A stretch of 64,000 nucleotides of DNA from Leptolinea sp964446955 (GTDB lineage Bacteria; Chloroflexota; Anaerolineae; Anaerolineales; Anaerolineaceae): NCBI GenBank assembly GCA_964446955.1, contig CAYUQJ010000001.1, positions 496,001 through 560,000 on the forward strand, read 5' to 3'. Under the pieces are notes generated by a model that did no database searches, was not told where the DNA came from, and saw only the letters and a list, made by a program, of their open reading frames with translations. This document shows positions 18,099-24,892 of the stretch, in pieces. Made by a program: the position numbers and the translations under genes. Within the stretch, counting starts at the first letter, position 1. Each line of letters begins with the position of its first letter.

Positions 18099-18174
18099 TT
18101 CAAAGCATTTTCCTGTATTCCCGAATAAGGTACATATTCATAGCATTTTTCAGTACTTCCGAATTCGGAACATA
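18099..18174. repeat. Tandem 38-bp direct repeat containing an operator-like palindrome
   Basis: Copies at 18099-18136 and 18137-18174 lie head to tail and agree at 30 of 38 positions. The second copy contains the perfect palindrome TTCCGAATTCGGAA at 18157-18170; the first has the damaged version TTCCCGAATAAGG. Placed 49 bp before the SymE-like gene, this is a likely regulatory region for the next operon. Confidence 0.6.
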
Positions 18175-18222
18175 TATTCTGTCATTGCATGAATACCCAT
18201 ACTCAAAGAAAGGTCATATCCC

Positions 18223-18405
18223 ATGAAACGCTCCCTGAAAGTATACGAAGTCATGGACTTCCGGCGCAACAAGCTCAAACCCACCATCATCTTGTCCGGT
18301 AAGTGGCTGGCCGAAGCCGGGTTCCCTCCCAACAAACGCATCACCGTTCAATCCAATACCGCTGGAGAACTGGTCATTGCATTGGAGAAAAACCATGACG
18401 CCTGA
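18223..18405 (+). CDS. SymE-like small protein
   Basis: Protein of 60 aa. KPTIILSGKWLAEAGFPPNK followed by a basic strand and a GELVIALE strand matches the SymE toxin fold, an AbrB-derived beta domain. In E. coli SymE is an SOS-induced protein acting on nucleic acids and lies by the hsd locus; here too it lies in the same region as hsd, though about 2 kb away with other genes between. AAAGAAAGG precedes the ATG. It overlaps the next gene by 11 bp. No antisense antitoxin RNA can be judged from sequence alone. Toxicity is not assumed. Confidence 0.65.
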   Translation: MKRSLKVYEVMDFRRNKLKPTIILSGKWLAEAGFPPNKRITVQSNTAGELVIALEKNHDA

Positions 18406-18631
18406 GATCACACAGGAACTGCTCAAGATGCTGATCATCTTCATAATCCTGCTTATGGCAGTCCTGTTTATGGTCGAGGTTATTTCATCCATGCATGAGA
18501 TTCGTTACACCCTGAAATACTATTTACGCTGGTGGAAACGGTTCATCCGGGAGACGGACTGGCTGGGTATCCTGATCATCCTCGGGATAGCCCTGATCTT
18601 CTCATGCCACGGTCCCATCATCATCTACTAA
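18395..18631 (+). CDS. Small two-helix membrane protein
   Basis: Protein of 78 aa from the ATG at 18395, which has TTGGAGAAA before it; an in-frame TTG at 18377 lacks one. Two clear transmembrane helices: LLKMLIIFIILLMAVLFMV (about 9-30) and GILIILGIALIF (about 58-72), with a basic, aromatic loop (RWWKRFIRE) between them. It overlaps the end of the SymE-like gene and precedes ssb by 18 bp. Function unknown; small element-encoded membrane proteins include entry-exclusion and toxin types. Confidence 0.6.
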   Translation: MTPEITQELLKMLIIFIILLMAVLFMVEVISSMHEIRYTLKYYLRWWKRFIRETDWLGILIILGIALIFSCHGPIIIY

Positions 18632-18649
18632 TCTAAAGGAGAAACGATT

Positions 18650-19057
18650 ATGTCTGTCGCAGAAATCACCATCATCGGTCATCTGGGAAAGAACCCGGAG
18701 ATGCGTTACCTTCCCTCCGGCAAGGCTGTTACCAACTTCTCTGTGGCATCAACAAGGGAATGGATGAACAATACCGGCCAGAAAGTGAAAGAAGTTACCT
18801 GGTTCAAGATCGCGGCTTTTGACCGTCAGGCGGAGAACTGCCAGAAGTATCTGGTCAAGGGCAGTCAGGTGTATATCAAAGGACGCCTGGTGGTCGATAT
18901 GGTTACCGGTGGTCCCAAAGTCTGGTCTCGCTCGGATGGTTCCGCGGGGGCTTCCTTTGAAGTCAATGCCCAGGATGTGCGCTTCCTGTCCAAAAAACCG
19001 GACGGTGTGGAAGAGCAGCCTACCGCGGATGTCGGCGCGGACGGCTTTCCGTACTAA
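18650..19057 (+). CDS. ssb: Single-stranded DNA-binding protein
   Basis: Protein of 135 aa with an N-terminal OB fold (AEITIIGHLGKNPEMRYLPS, TNFSVAS, EVTWFKIAAFDRQAENC, KGSQVYIKGRL). The tail is short and ends DGFPY instead of the usual DDIPF, so the protein-recruiting tip may be altered. It binds single-stranded DNA, here probably for element replication or transfer, in addition to a chromosomal SSB expected elsewhere. AAAGGAGAAACG precedes the ATG, and a strong terminator follows. Confidence 0.93.
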   Translation: MSVAEITIIGHLGKNPEMRYLPSGKAVTNFSVASTREWMNNTGQKVKEVTWFKIAAFDRQAENCQKYLVKGSQVYIKGRLVVDMVTGGPKVWSRSDGSAGASFEVNAQDVRFLSKKPDGVEEQPTADVGADGFPY

Positions 19058-19075
19058 ACCAATACCTCAATCGTT

Positions 19076-19108
19076 GGGGAGAAGAGATCCGCTCTTCTCC
19101 CCTTTTTT
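19076..19108 (+). terminator. Rho-independent terminator after ssb
   Basis: Perfect 11-bp stem GGGGAGAAGAG / CTCTTCTCCCC, 5-nt loop ATCCG, then six T. Confidence 0.93.
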
Positions 19109-19134
19109 GTTGTTAATCAGAAAGGAGATATCCC

Positions 19135-19293
19135 ATGAACCTGGGAGAGTTTGTTCGCACGGAAGAATTCCCAATGGTCGTTCCCGAACGGGTGCAGCCG
19201 GTCACCATTCCGGAAAACGTACCCGTTATTGAAGAAGAAGAAACGGTTGCCCTCCCCTGGATCGAGACGGGAGATGAATCATGTCGTCCGTAG
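19135..19293 (+). CDS. Small acidic hypothetical protein
   Basis: A 52-codon gene with AAAGGAGAT correctly spaced before the ATG. The product starts MNLGEFVRTEEFPMVVP, contains an EEEE stretch and is proline- and valine-rich without predicted structure. It overlaps the next start by 13 bp. The ribosome-binding site and operon position support it as real; the family is unknown. Confidence 0.5.
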   Translation: MNLGEFVRTEEFPMVVPERVQPVTIPENVPVIEEEETVALPWIETGDESCRP

Positions 19294-19835
19294 ATGGCTT
19301 GCTCTCTTTACGGGTGGGAACCGTCCGGGGTGACGATATCCTGTCCCCCTCCCGGCGGGATTTCAACTGGCAGGACGGCATCCTGACCAGTACCTGTACC
19401 CGACCCACAAACTGTGAGGATGGACATCCATCCCGTGACTGCACCTGCGGCATCTACAGCGTGCTGGATAACGGATTGCATGAACTGACCAACTACATCC
19501 TGAGCGCGGAGCATATTGTGTTTGTCGGCTGGGCCTTCAGCACCGTGCACCGCTATGAATGGGGATTGCGCTCCGGACAATGGGTGGCCGTTGGTGTCGT
19601 GAACTGGCACGGATACCACGACCGGATCATCTCTCCGGATCATGCCTGGCAGTCCTGGTGGGACAGTGCCTACGCCGGGCTGGAGATCTTCCGCCAGAGG
19701 AACGTGGACCAACCCCGCCTGTACGATCTGGAAACCGTCTCACAGGCCATCCGCGACCAGCTGGCACGGGTGCAGGACAGGGAAACCACCCTCACCCGGC
19801 TGTTCGGTATCACACAGAAAGAAGGAGTCCAATGA
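19281..19835 (+). CDS. Hypothetical element protein
   Basis: Protein of 184 aa. Notable are a cysteine-rich segment (STCTRPTNCEDG ... CTCGIYSV, about residues 37-60) that could bind metal and an aromatic central part (FVGWAFSTVHRYEWGLRSG). GGGAG lies seven bases before the ATG, inside the preceding small gene. Ends in a 4-bp ATGA overlap with the next gene. No family recognised. The C-C-C-C spacing does not match a standard zinc finger that I can name. Confidence 0.55.
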   Translation: MSSVDGLLSLRVGTVRGDDILSPSRRDFNWQDGILTSTCTRPTNCEDGHPSRDCTCGIYSVLDNGLHELTNYILSAEHIVFVGWAFSTVHRYEWGLRSGQWVAVGVVNWHGYHDRIISPDHAWQSWWDSAYAGLEIFRQRNVDQPRLYDLETVSQAIRDQLARVQDRETTLTRLFGITQKEGVQ

Positions 19836-20680
19836 AAAAATCCATACCACCAGCCATAACATCCGGGCAGAGCATCCCATTACGGGGATGTGGTGCCCGC
19901 TACGGCATCTACCTGGTCAGTGACAGCGTGGGGGATCAAGATCGGGAACGGACCCGGCACATCATCGACCCCATCCAGCTTTGCGATGAAGCCACCTGGG
20001 AAGGATTGGGCATCTGCGCCCAGGGACAGACCTTTGCCCGGATCAATGACCAGAAAGTGATCATCGATGTGGTCGGGAGCGATTACTGCCCGGCGGATTT
20101 CATCGTCGAATCCTGGGAGAAGGGAACATCCAATCGCCTGCGGCAGGTTCCCGACGGGCTGACTCCTGGCCAGCAGCAGAAGTTCCTGCACACCTGGTTC
20201 GCGGGCTATGAACAGGGCATGCCGATCCTCTTCCTGTCCTCCCGGGCGTATATCCTGCGCGAGTACCGCCATCTGTACTACCAGGATCGCCAGAACAAAC
20301 TGCTGACCTTCGGCTCCGGCAAAGCCTGCATCATGAACCTCGCCGACCACCAGATGGAAGAATTGCCTTACACAACAGACGATGACATCCTGGCTCACGA
20401 TGGAGAATACCCCATGTGCGCCAGTCTGTTGTTTGAAGACCTGCCCCGACCGGAAGGCAATTACACGAAACGGGTTATCCAGCGCAAAGTGGGCGACATG
20501 GAATACTACGGCGGATGTTCACCTAAAGGGAAGATCGAACGAACATGGGGCTTCTTCTACCGCGCGCAGGTATCCGCCCTGGAAGTGGTCTATCCAAATG
20601 ATCAGGAGAGGGCACAACACACCGCCGACCTTCTGAATGGAATTGGATTGAACGTACCCGTATATATAAAGGAGAACTAG
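19832..20680 (+). CDS. Hypothetical element protein
   Basis: Protein of 282 aa from the ATG at 19832, chosen because GAAGGAG precedes it and it forms an ATGA overlap with the upstream gene; the frame is open further upstream only as an overlap. It appears globular and mixed alpha/beta (ARYGIYLVSDSVGDQDRER, FIVESWEKGT, YEQGMPILFLSSRAYILREY), lacks transmembrane segments and shows no motif I know. Lies just upstream of the ParB-like gene (3-bp gap) and is probably co-expressed with it. Confidence 0.55.
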   Translation: MKKSIPPAITSGQSIPLRGCGARYGIYLVSDSVGDQDRERTRHIIDPIQLCDEATWEGLGICAQGQTFARINDQKVIIDVVGSDYCPADFIVESWEKGTSNRLRQVPDGLTPGQQQKFLHTWFAGYEQGMPILFLSSRAYILREYRHLYYQDRQNKLLTFGSGKACIMNLADHQMEELPYTTDDDILAHDGEYPMCASLLFEDLPRPEGNYTKRVIQRKVGDMEYYGGCSPKGKIERTWGFFYRAQVSALEVVYPNDQERAQHTADLLNGIGLNVPVYIKEN

Positions 20681-20683
20681 ACA

Positions 20684-21643
20684 ATGGATCAGCTGATTTT
20701 GGAATTCGAACGGATTGAAGGTATCCGCACGGAATATGCCGTCCTGCCACTGGAGGATGTATCCACAGAGAGTGAAATGACAGAACGCGGATTGGTCAGC
20801 AAACCCGCGCGAGCTTTTATCGACAGCCTGCGGCAGTTCGGGCAGATCGATCCCATCCTGGTGCTGGAGAAGGTTGAGGTAGACGGCTCAAAGTGGTACC
20901 AGGTATGGTCCGGTTCCCGCCGGGTGCGGGCCATACGTCAACTGGCGGCTTATGGAGAGCATGAACCCACCATCAAAGCCCAGGTGATCAAGGAGGAATG
21001 GAACGTCCCGTATGATGTCCTGATGATGGTGTTGAATGCCGCCCGCGATAGCAATGAGATCGCGGATTACTTCGCCATCCGCCGGTTGATGCAGGAGAAC
21101 CCGGACCTCAATCTGGCCGGGATTGCCAGGGCCCTGAACCATAACCTCACCCACCCGGAGATCCGCAAGAGACTGTCATTGTCCCGTATCCCGGAGCCGC
21201 TGCTGAATGGGGTGACCAGTGGGATGCTGACCCTGCATACCGCCCGCACCATCGCCAAGTTGCCGAAGAAAGTGCAGATCGATCTATCCGACAAAGTGCA
21301 GGTCTCGCTGGATCGCATCAAGGATACAGAGGGCACAAAGTTCGCTGATCCCTCAAAAAAGCAGGAAGCCCTGAAGGAGATCATAAAGGAAGGACGGATT
21401 GCCGCCAGTTCCATTAAGCAGGTTAAGGTGGATCATGCCTCGCACGTGGCCAGTCTCAAACTGGGCAGCCTGCTTACGAACAACGATCACGTGTCATCTT
21501 CCAGCACGGAGGTAGACAGGAAGAAATACCTGGTCCTGCCCGTTACTCAGGGAGAATCGTTCTCTTCTAAAAAGAAGGCAGAGCTGTATCGCCAGAAGAT
21601 GACGGGAGAGACCGGGGTGCAGCACCGTATTGTGGCGTTGTGA
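20684..21643 (+). CDS. ParB/Srx-fold DNA-binding protein
   Basis: Protein of 319 aa. The N-terminal ParB/sulfiredoxin-like domain is marked by SLRQFGQIDPILVLEK and the nucleotide-binding motif GSRRVRA (77-83). A helix-turn-helix-like region follows (about 130-190: LNLAGIARALNHNLTHPEIRKRLSL). Such proteins act in plasmid/element partition or as regulators; no ParA partner is seen beside it, so partition is not certain. The C-terminal part (about 225-319) is basic and probably DNA- or partner-binding. AAAGGAGAAC precedes the ATG. Confidence 0.8.
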   Translation: MDQLILEFERIEGIRTEYAVLPLEDVSTESEMTERGLVSKPARAFIDSLRQFGQIDPILVLEKVEVDGSKWYQVWSGSRRVRAIRQLAAYGEHEPTIKAQVIKEEWNVPYDVLMMVLNAARDSNEIADYFAIRRLMQENPDLNLAGIARALNHNLTHPEIRKRLSLSRIPEPLLNGVTSGMLTLHTARTIAKLPKKVQIDLSDKVQVSLDRIKDTEGTKFADPSKKQEALKEIIKEGRIAASSIKQVKVDHASHVASLKLGSLLTNNDHVSSSSTEVDRKKYLVLPVTQGESFSSKKKAELYRQKMTGETGVQHRIVAL

Positions 21644-21677
21644 TCAGGCTGTACTGAGCCTGTCTGGTTCCGAAGAA

Positions 21678-21692
21678 GTTCCGAATTCGGAC
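21678..21692. promoter_or_regulatory. Putative operator before the Sak4-like gene
   Basis: GTTCCGAATTCGGAC contains a perfect 12-bp palindrome TCCGAATTCGGA (21680-21691), and a half-site GGTTCCGAAG lies just upstream. It matches the palindromes at 8361-8374 and 18157-18170 and is about 100 bp before the start of the next gene. Confidence 0.45.
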
Positions 21693-21788
21693 TTTAAATG
21701 AAAAGACGCCTGGATGAGGGGGGCATCCATTCGTCCTTTCAATGTCATTATCGCAAAAATAAAGAGGTTTTTCAACCAGGAGGTATAA

Positions 21789-22934
21789 ATGAAAAATGAG
21801 ATCGTACAGGGTGTTGTGCTTCTGTCCGGAATGCCCGGTGCCGGGAAGACGACCGCCGCCATGACGATCGCCCCACCCAATGATCTGGTCGTGCTCGATT
21901 TTGACCTGAAAGATGAACAGCGCTGCCGCAGTCTTTCCATCCCATACTACAAACCGGAGATGGATATCACCGCCGACCCGACCGGTAATGACCTGCAGGA
22001 ACTTCTGAACTGGACCCGGCAGGCCTTTGTTTCCATGGCGGAAGAAGGGAAGAACGGGCGGGATACCCTGGTTATCGACAACGGTTCCCTTCTTGAAGAG
22101 GCCTTCGCGTATGCCGTTGCGATGAACCCGGCAAAGTATGGGGTCAATCCCCGCAATGCCCAGACCGGAGCCTATGGGGGTGTCAATCCCGGCGTGGCGG
22201 TCATCTGGCAGAACACGATCCGCTATTTCTTGTCCAACGGCTACAAACGTATTGTGATCTGTATGCACATGAGCCAGTCCTGGGCCAACGGGGTGCCGAT
22301 CGACAAGATGAAGGTCAAGGGGAACCGGGTATTGTCCCAGCTATCCAATCTATCGGTGGTTCTGATCCGGGCAAGCCTGCCCAATCAACCGCCGGTGGGG
22401 CTGGTGGGCAAGGAGGCGCTGGGTCTTCTGCGATGGAATGAGGCGGAACACAAATACCATGTGAGCATGGCCCTGCCCCCGCGGATTGAGAAGTTTGAAT
22501 GGGATGCGGTCGCCAGATATATCAAGGATTTTGATGAAGGGACACACAAGACCTTTCGCAAGGATGAGGTCTGGACGGAGAAGGAACTAGAACAGTATTC
22601 CCCCTGGTTATCTGACGCGCAGCGCGACTTTATCCTGACGATTGCCAGAAATCCGAACTTCCGGTTGGATGAAGGGGATGAATCCGCTGTGATGCGGGAA
22701 ACAGTGATTACCCCTGGTTCGCCGTCTTCGATAAAGAGACCGGTTGATTGGAACGGGCTGGTGGAATTTGCCCGGGTTTCCTGCGGGATGGAAGTGGAGA
22801 ACCTGAAGAAATTCATCACAGAAGAATTTGGAGGGTTCGATATCGCCGAGATCGAAAAATACTTCCAGGCGCTGCTGAGAAATCAATCATCGTTGGATCT
22901 GGTTCAATCAGGAGGAAATCTGACCCAGAACTGA
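21789..22934 (+). CDS. RecA-fold ATPase, Sak4-like recombination protein
   Basis: Protein of 381 aa. Walker A GMPGAGKTT (14-22), a Walker B-like DTLVID (92-97), and a RecA-type core to about residue 235 resemble phage nucleotide-binding proteins of the Sak4 single-strand annealing group. The C-terminal about 120 residues are helical with unknown role. It would help recombination or replication of the element together with the SSB at 18650. CAGGAGGTATAA precedes the ATG; a terminator follows at 22953. A generic AAA_24-type ATPase is the alternative label. Confidence 0.72.
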   Translation: MKNEIVQGVVLLSGMPGAGKTTAAMTIAPPNDLVVLDFDLKDEQRCRSLSIPYYKPEMDITADPTGNDLQELLNWTRQAFVSMAEEGKNGRDTLVIDNGSLLEEAFAYAVAMNPAKYGVNPRNAQTGAYGGVNPGVAVIWQNTIRYFLSNGYKRIVICMHMSQSWANGVPIDKMKVKGNRVLSQLSNLSVVLIRASLPNQPPVGLVGKEALGLLRWNEAEHKYHVSMALPPRIEKFEWDAVARYIKDFDEGTHKTFRKDEVWTEKELEQYSPWLSDAQRDFILTIARNPNFRLDEGDESAVMRETVITPGSPSSIKRPVDWNGLVEFARVSCGMEVENLKKFITEEFGGFDIAEIEKYFQALLRNQSSLDLVQSGGNLTQN

Positions 22935-22952
22935 AAAAACAACTATTCATCC

Positions 22953-22983
22953 ACCGGAGAGTCTCATCACTCTCCGGTTTTTT
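22953..22983 (+). terminator. Rho-independent terminator
   Basis: Stem ACCGGAGAG / CTCTCCGGT with an 8-nt loop, then six T overlapping the last pair. It separates the ATPase gene from the duplicated small-gene module. Confidence 0.88.
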
Positions 22984-23000
22984 CTATTCAGGAGGATGGG

Positions 23001-23246
23001 ATGCCCGATTTTATTACAGAAAGAGATCCGGTCATACACCACGTCCCTGTTACGACCCAGCATGGACCGACAGAATACCGGATCGCCCTGCTGGAACTTG
23101 AGAATGCCTATAAGGATTTTCTTGATTATGTTGATGCGTGTGAAAAATCAGGATCCTTTGATTACCCAACGCTGGAACACAGGAAGCAGGTTTGCCAGAG
23201 GCTGGAAAAGCGCAGGGACGATCTCTATGATCAATATTTTGGATAA
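23001..23246 (+). CDS. Small PDFITERDP-family protein, copy 1
   Basis: Protein of 81 aa starting MPDFITERDPVIHHVP, then a helical charged part (YKDFLDYVDACEKSGSFDY, DDLYDQYFG). It is paralogous to the 88-aa product at 23918-24184, which shares the PDFITERDP start, YKD-LD and FDY blocks, and a DDLYD ending. CAGGAGGATGGG precedes the ATG. I do not recognise the family. Position between a terminator and an excisionase-like gene suggests a part in element control, which is inference. Confidence 0.65.
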   Translation: MPDFITERDPVIHHVPVTTQHGPTEYRIALLELENAYKDFLDYVDACEKSGSFDYPTLEHRKQVCQRLEKRRDDLYDQYFG

Positions 23247-23319
23247 AACAGAGTTGTATACAGATGTGTATATACGCATAAACCAACTTTTCTCAAAAAT
23301 TGATCAGAGATTGATCGGT

Positions 23320-23343
23320 CTTCACAGTTACTACCCTATTGGA
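23320..23343 (+). repeat. 24-bp motif before HTH gene, copy 1
   Basis: This 24-bp stretch, beginning CTTCACAGTTACTACCC, recurs at 24491-24514 with only two differences. Each copy lies 100-150 bp before an excisionase-type HTH gene. It may be a protein-binding site or the trace of a duplicated module. Confidence 0.6.
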
Positions 23344-23444
23344 TGGCTTTGTACATCTTTCTATACTGGTCAAAGAATTCAATTAGGGGATTGTGTTTTT
23401 CTTAAGAACCATTCCCATACTCTATTATTGGAAGGAAACCTCAA

Positions 23445-23654
23445 ATGAATACCAGAATTCTCAATACCAATGAAGTCGCAGAAATCTTGAACATCAGTCG
23501 TACCCATGCTTTCAATATGATGCGTCATGGGATCATCCCTTCGTTCCGCATCGGGAATTGTATTCGGGTTGAAGAAAAAGACCTGCTCCGATTCATCGCA
23601 GCCGGCAAGATCGCAAAAGATCCAGATTTACTGATCGATGGCGACACCGAATAG
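23445..23654 (+). CDS. Excisionase-family helix-turn-helix protein, copy 1
   Basis: Protein of 69 aa. NTNEVAEILNISRTHAFNMM is the helix-turn-helix, followed by the wing (GIIPSFRIGNCIRVEEKDL), the pattern of the HTH_17/excisionase family. It is paralogous to the 49-aa protein at 24665. Possible roles are directionality factor for the recombinase at 24893 or promoter control. GGAAGGAAACC precedes the ATG. Confidence 0.78.
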   Translation: MNTRILNTNEVAEILNISRTHAFNMMRHGIIPSFRIGNCIRVEEKDLLRFIAAGKIAKDPDLLIDGDTE

Positions 23655-23714
23655 GTAGAAGGGCGATGAAATTTCATCTGGAGGAACGCAACCGATAATC
23701 ACCCAGAGAATGTA

Positions 23715-23822
23715 ATGGTACAAGAGACTTCACTTCTGCAGAATGACTACGATGCCCTCAAACAGAATGTGGAGTCACAAAAGCATCCATCCATGGGAAC
23801 ACGCAGGATAACATGTCGGTAG
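23715..23822 (+). CDS. Possible 35-aa peptide gene
   Basis: A short frame coding for MVQETSLLQNDYDALKQNV and a basic tail ending RRITCR. The ribosome-binding site is poor (only CAGAGAATGTA upstream) and there is no homology I can name. It lies between the first HTH gene and a terminator. I list it with low confidence because composition is coding-like and nothing else fills the 260-bp gap. Confidence 0.22.
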   Translation: MVQETSLLQNDYDALKQNVESQKHPSMGTRRITCR

Positions 23823-23863
23823 TCACCAAATAATCTGATTGTTCTGCGGGATGGCAGAAATAG

Positions 23864-23900
23864 CAGGGAGAGGATTTCATAAGAGTCCTCTCCCTGTTTT
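23864..23900 (+). terminator. Rho-independent terminator
   Basis: Stem CAGGGAGAGGA / TCCTCTCCCTG (11 bp) with an 11-nt loop, then TTTT. It closes the first copy of the module just before the second begins. Confidence 0.85.
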
Positions 23901-23917
23901 ATTACTTGGAGGAAATG

Positions 23918-24184
23918 ATGCCTGACTTTATCACTGAACGAGATCCAATTGTTGTCTTCAATCCAGAACCTAATCTTCATGGGAAAACATCTGAATATCT
24001 TGCGGCAAAGAAACACGTGGATGCAGTTTACAAAGACTATTTGGATTTCATCGATAGCTGTGAAGAAATGGGTAATTTTGACTATGTGAAGATCAAAGAG
24101 AAATTCGATAAGTGTCTGGAAGCAGAGCGTATCAAGGATGATCTGTACGACAAAATGGCTTCTTTCAAGGAGACAAAATCATGA
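23918..24184 (+). CDS. Small PDFITERDP-family protein, copy 2
   Basis: Protein of 88 aa, paralogue of the product at 23001-23246: same MPDFITERDP start, then YKDYLDFIDSCEEMGNFDY and a helical KDDLYDKM end. The second of two consecutive ATG codons (23915, 23918) is used here because it aligns with copy 1; TTGGAGGAA lies directly before. The gene ends in an ATGA overlap with the next one. Family unknown. Confidence 0.65.
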   Translation: MPDFITERDPIVVFNPEPNLHGKTSEYLAAKKHVDAVYKDYLDFIDSCEEMGNFDYVKIKEKFDKCLEAERIKDDLYDKMASFKETKS

Positions 24185-24477
24185 CAACTTCGCAGTTCAA
24201 TACTTCCTATGGTTGGAGTTCACTACAAGATTGGGATAATGAAAAGACCAAGGCCCTCAAGAAATGGGATTACCCCTGCCCGATCTGCGGTGAGCTCACG
24301 ATACGCGACTCGAAATTCGACCACATGTATCGAAAGGAATGCCATGGCCTGGGCTGGAAATGTCCCATAGGCGGATATGCGCACTTCCATCAGGCTGCGT
24401 GGAATCCATTACGCAAGAAACTGGTGTTCACTGAGAAAAACCATGAAGTTCCTTTCCCCAAATCCTCAAATTGGTAG
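24181..24477 (+). CDS. Small zinc-ribbon-like protein
   Basis: Protein of 98 aa. CPICGELTIRD (C33-x2-C36) and later ECHGLGWKCPIGGYAHFH offer cysteines and histidines that could bind zinc. It is rich in tryptophan. Coupled by 4-bp overlap to copy 2 of the PDFITERDP protein; copy 1 has no such partner. The family is not known to me; a nucleic-acid-binding role is inferred from the putative zinc site. Confidence 0.55.
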   Translation: MTTSQFNTSYGWSSLQDWDNEKTKALKKWDYPCPICGELTIRDSKFDHMYRKECHGLGWKCPIGGYAHFHQAAWNPLRKKLVFTEKNHEVPFPKSSNW

Positions 24478-24490
24478 CCTTTTATTACCC

Positions 24491-24514
24491 CTTCACTGTT
24501 ACTACCCCATTGGA
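24491..24514 (+). repeat. 24-bp motif before HTH gene, copy 2
   Basis: Second copy of the motif at 23320-23343, beginning CTTCACTGTTACTACCC and differing at two positions. It starts 14 bp after the zinc-ribbon-like gene and 151 bp before the small HTH gene. Confidence 0.6.
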
Positions 24515-24664
24515 ATAGATAAGATTGATTCCTATACTTGTCTGTATTGATCACAAAAATGTCTTTAGCTTGAAAAATAAGTATCTTTTTATCACTTATC
24601 CGAAAGACAATGTACGGATCAATCAAACGAATCCATCCTATCTGTTAATAATACTGGAGGAAAA

Positions 24665-24814
24665 ATGACTTCCAAACTTTTGAAAGCCGGAGACGTGGCT
24701 TCCATCTTAAATATTAGCTGTAGCAAAGCATTTTCCCTGATGTCTCAGAGAATAATTCCCTCAATTCGTATTGGTCATAACATTCGCGTTGAGCAAAAAG
24801 ATTTGGAACAGTAA
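24665..24814 (+). CDS. Excisionase-family helix-turn-helix protein, copy 2
   Basis: A 49-codon gene with TGGAGGAAAA before its ATG. The product reads LLKAGDVASILNISCSKAFS (helix-turn-helix), then IIPSIRIGHNIRVEQKDLEQ (wing), closely following the 69-aa protein at 23445 but ending where that one continues. It stands directly upstream of the integrase, the usual place of a recombination directionality factor. Role inferred from family and position. Confidence 0.72.
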   Translation: MTSKLLKAGDVASILNISCSKAFSLMSQRIIPSIRIGHNIRVEQKDLEQ

Positions 24815-24892
24815 ATCGAAAATAACAAATCAAGTTCAGTCCCGTTAAGATCAACACGAAATACCCATTCTTAATTATGAAAGAAGGATGAC

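Noticed and set aside
23247..23444. Alternative longer reading frame joining the first PDFITERDP gene to the HTH gene
   Set aside because: It has stops or shifts frame relative to both well-supported genes and has no ribosome-binding site; the 24-bp motif lies here instead.
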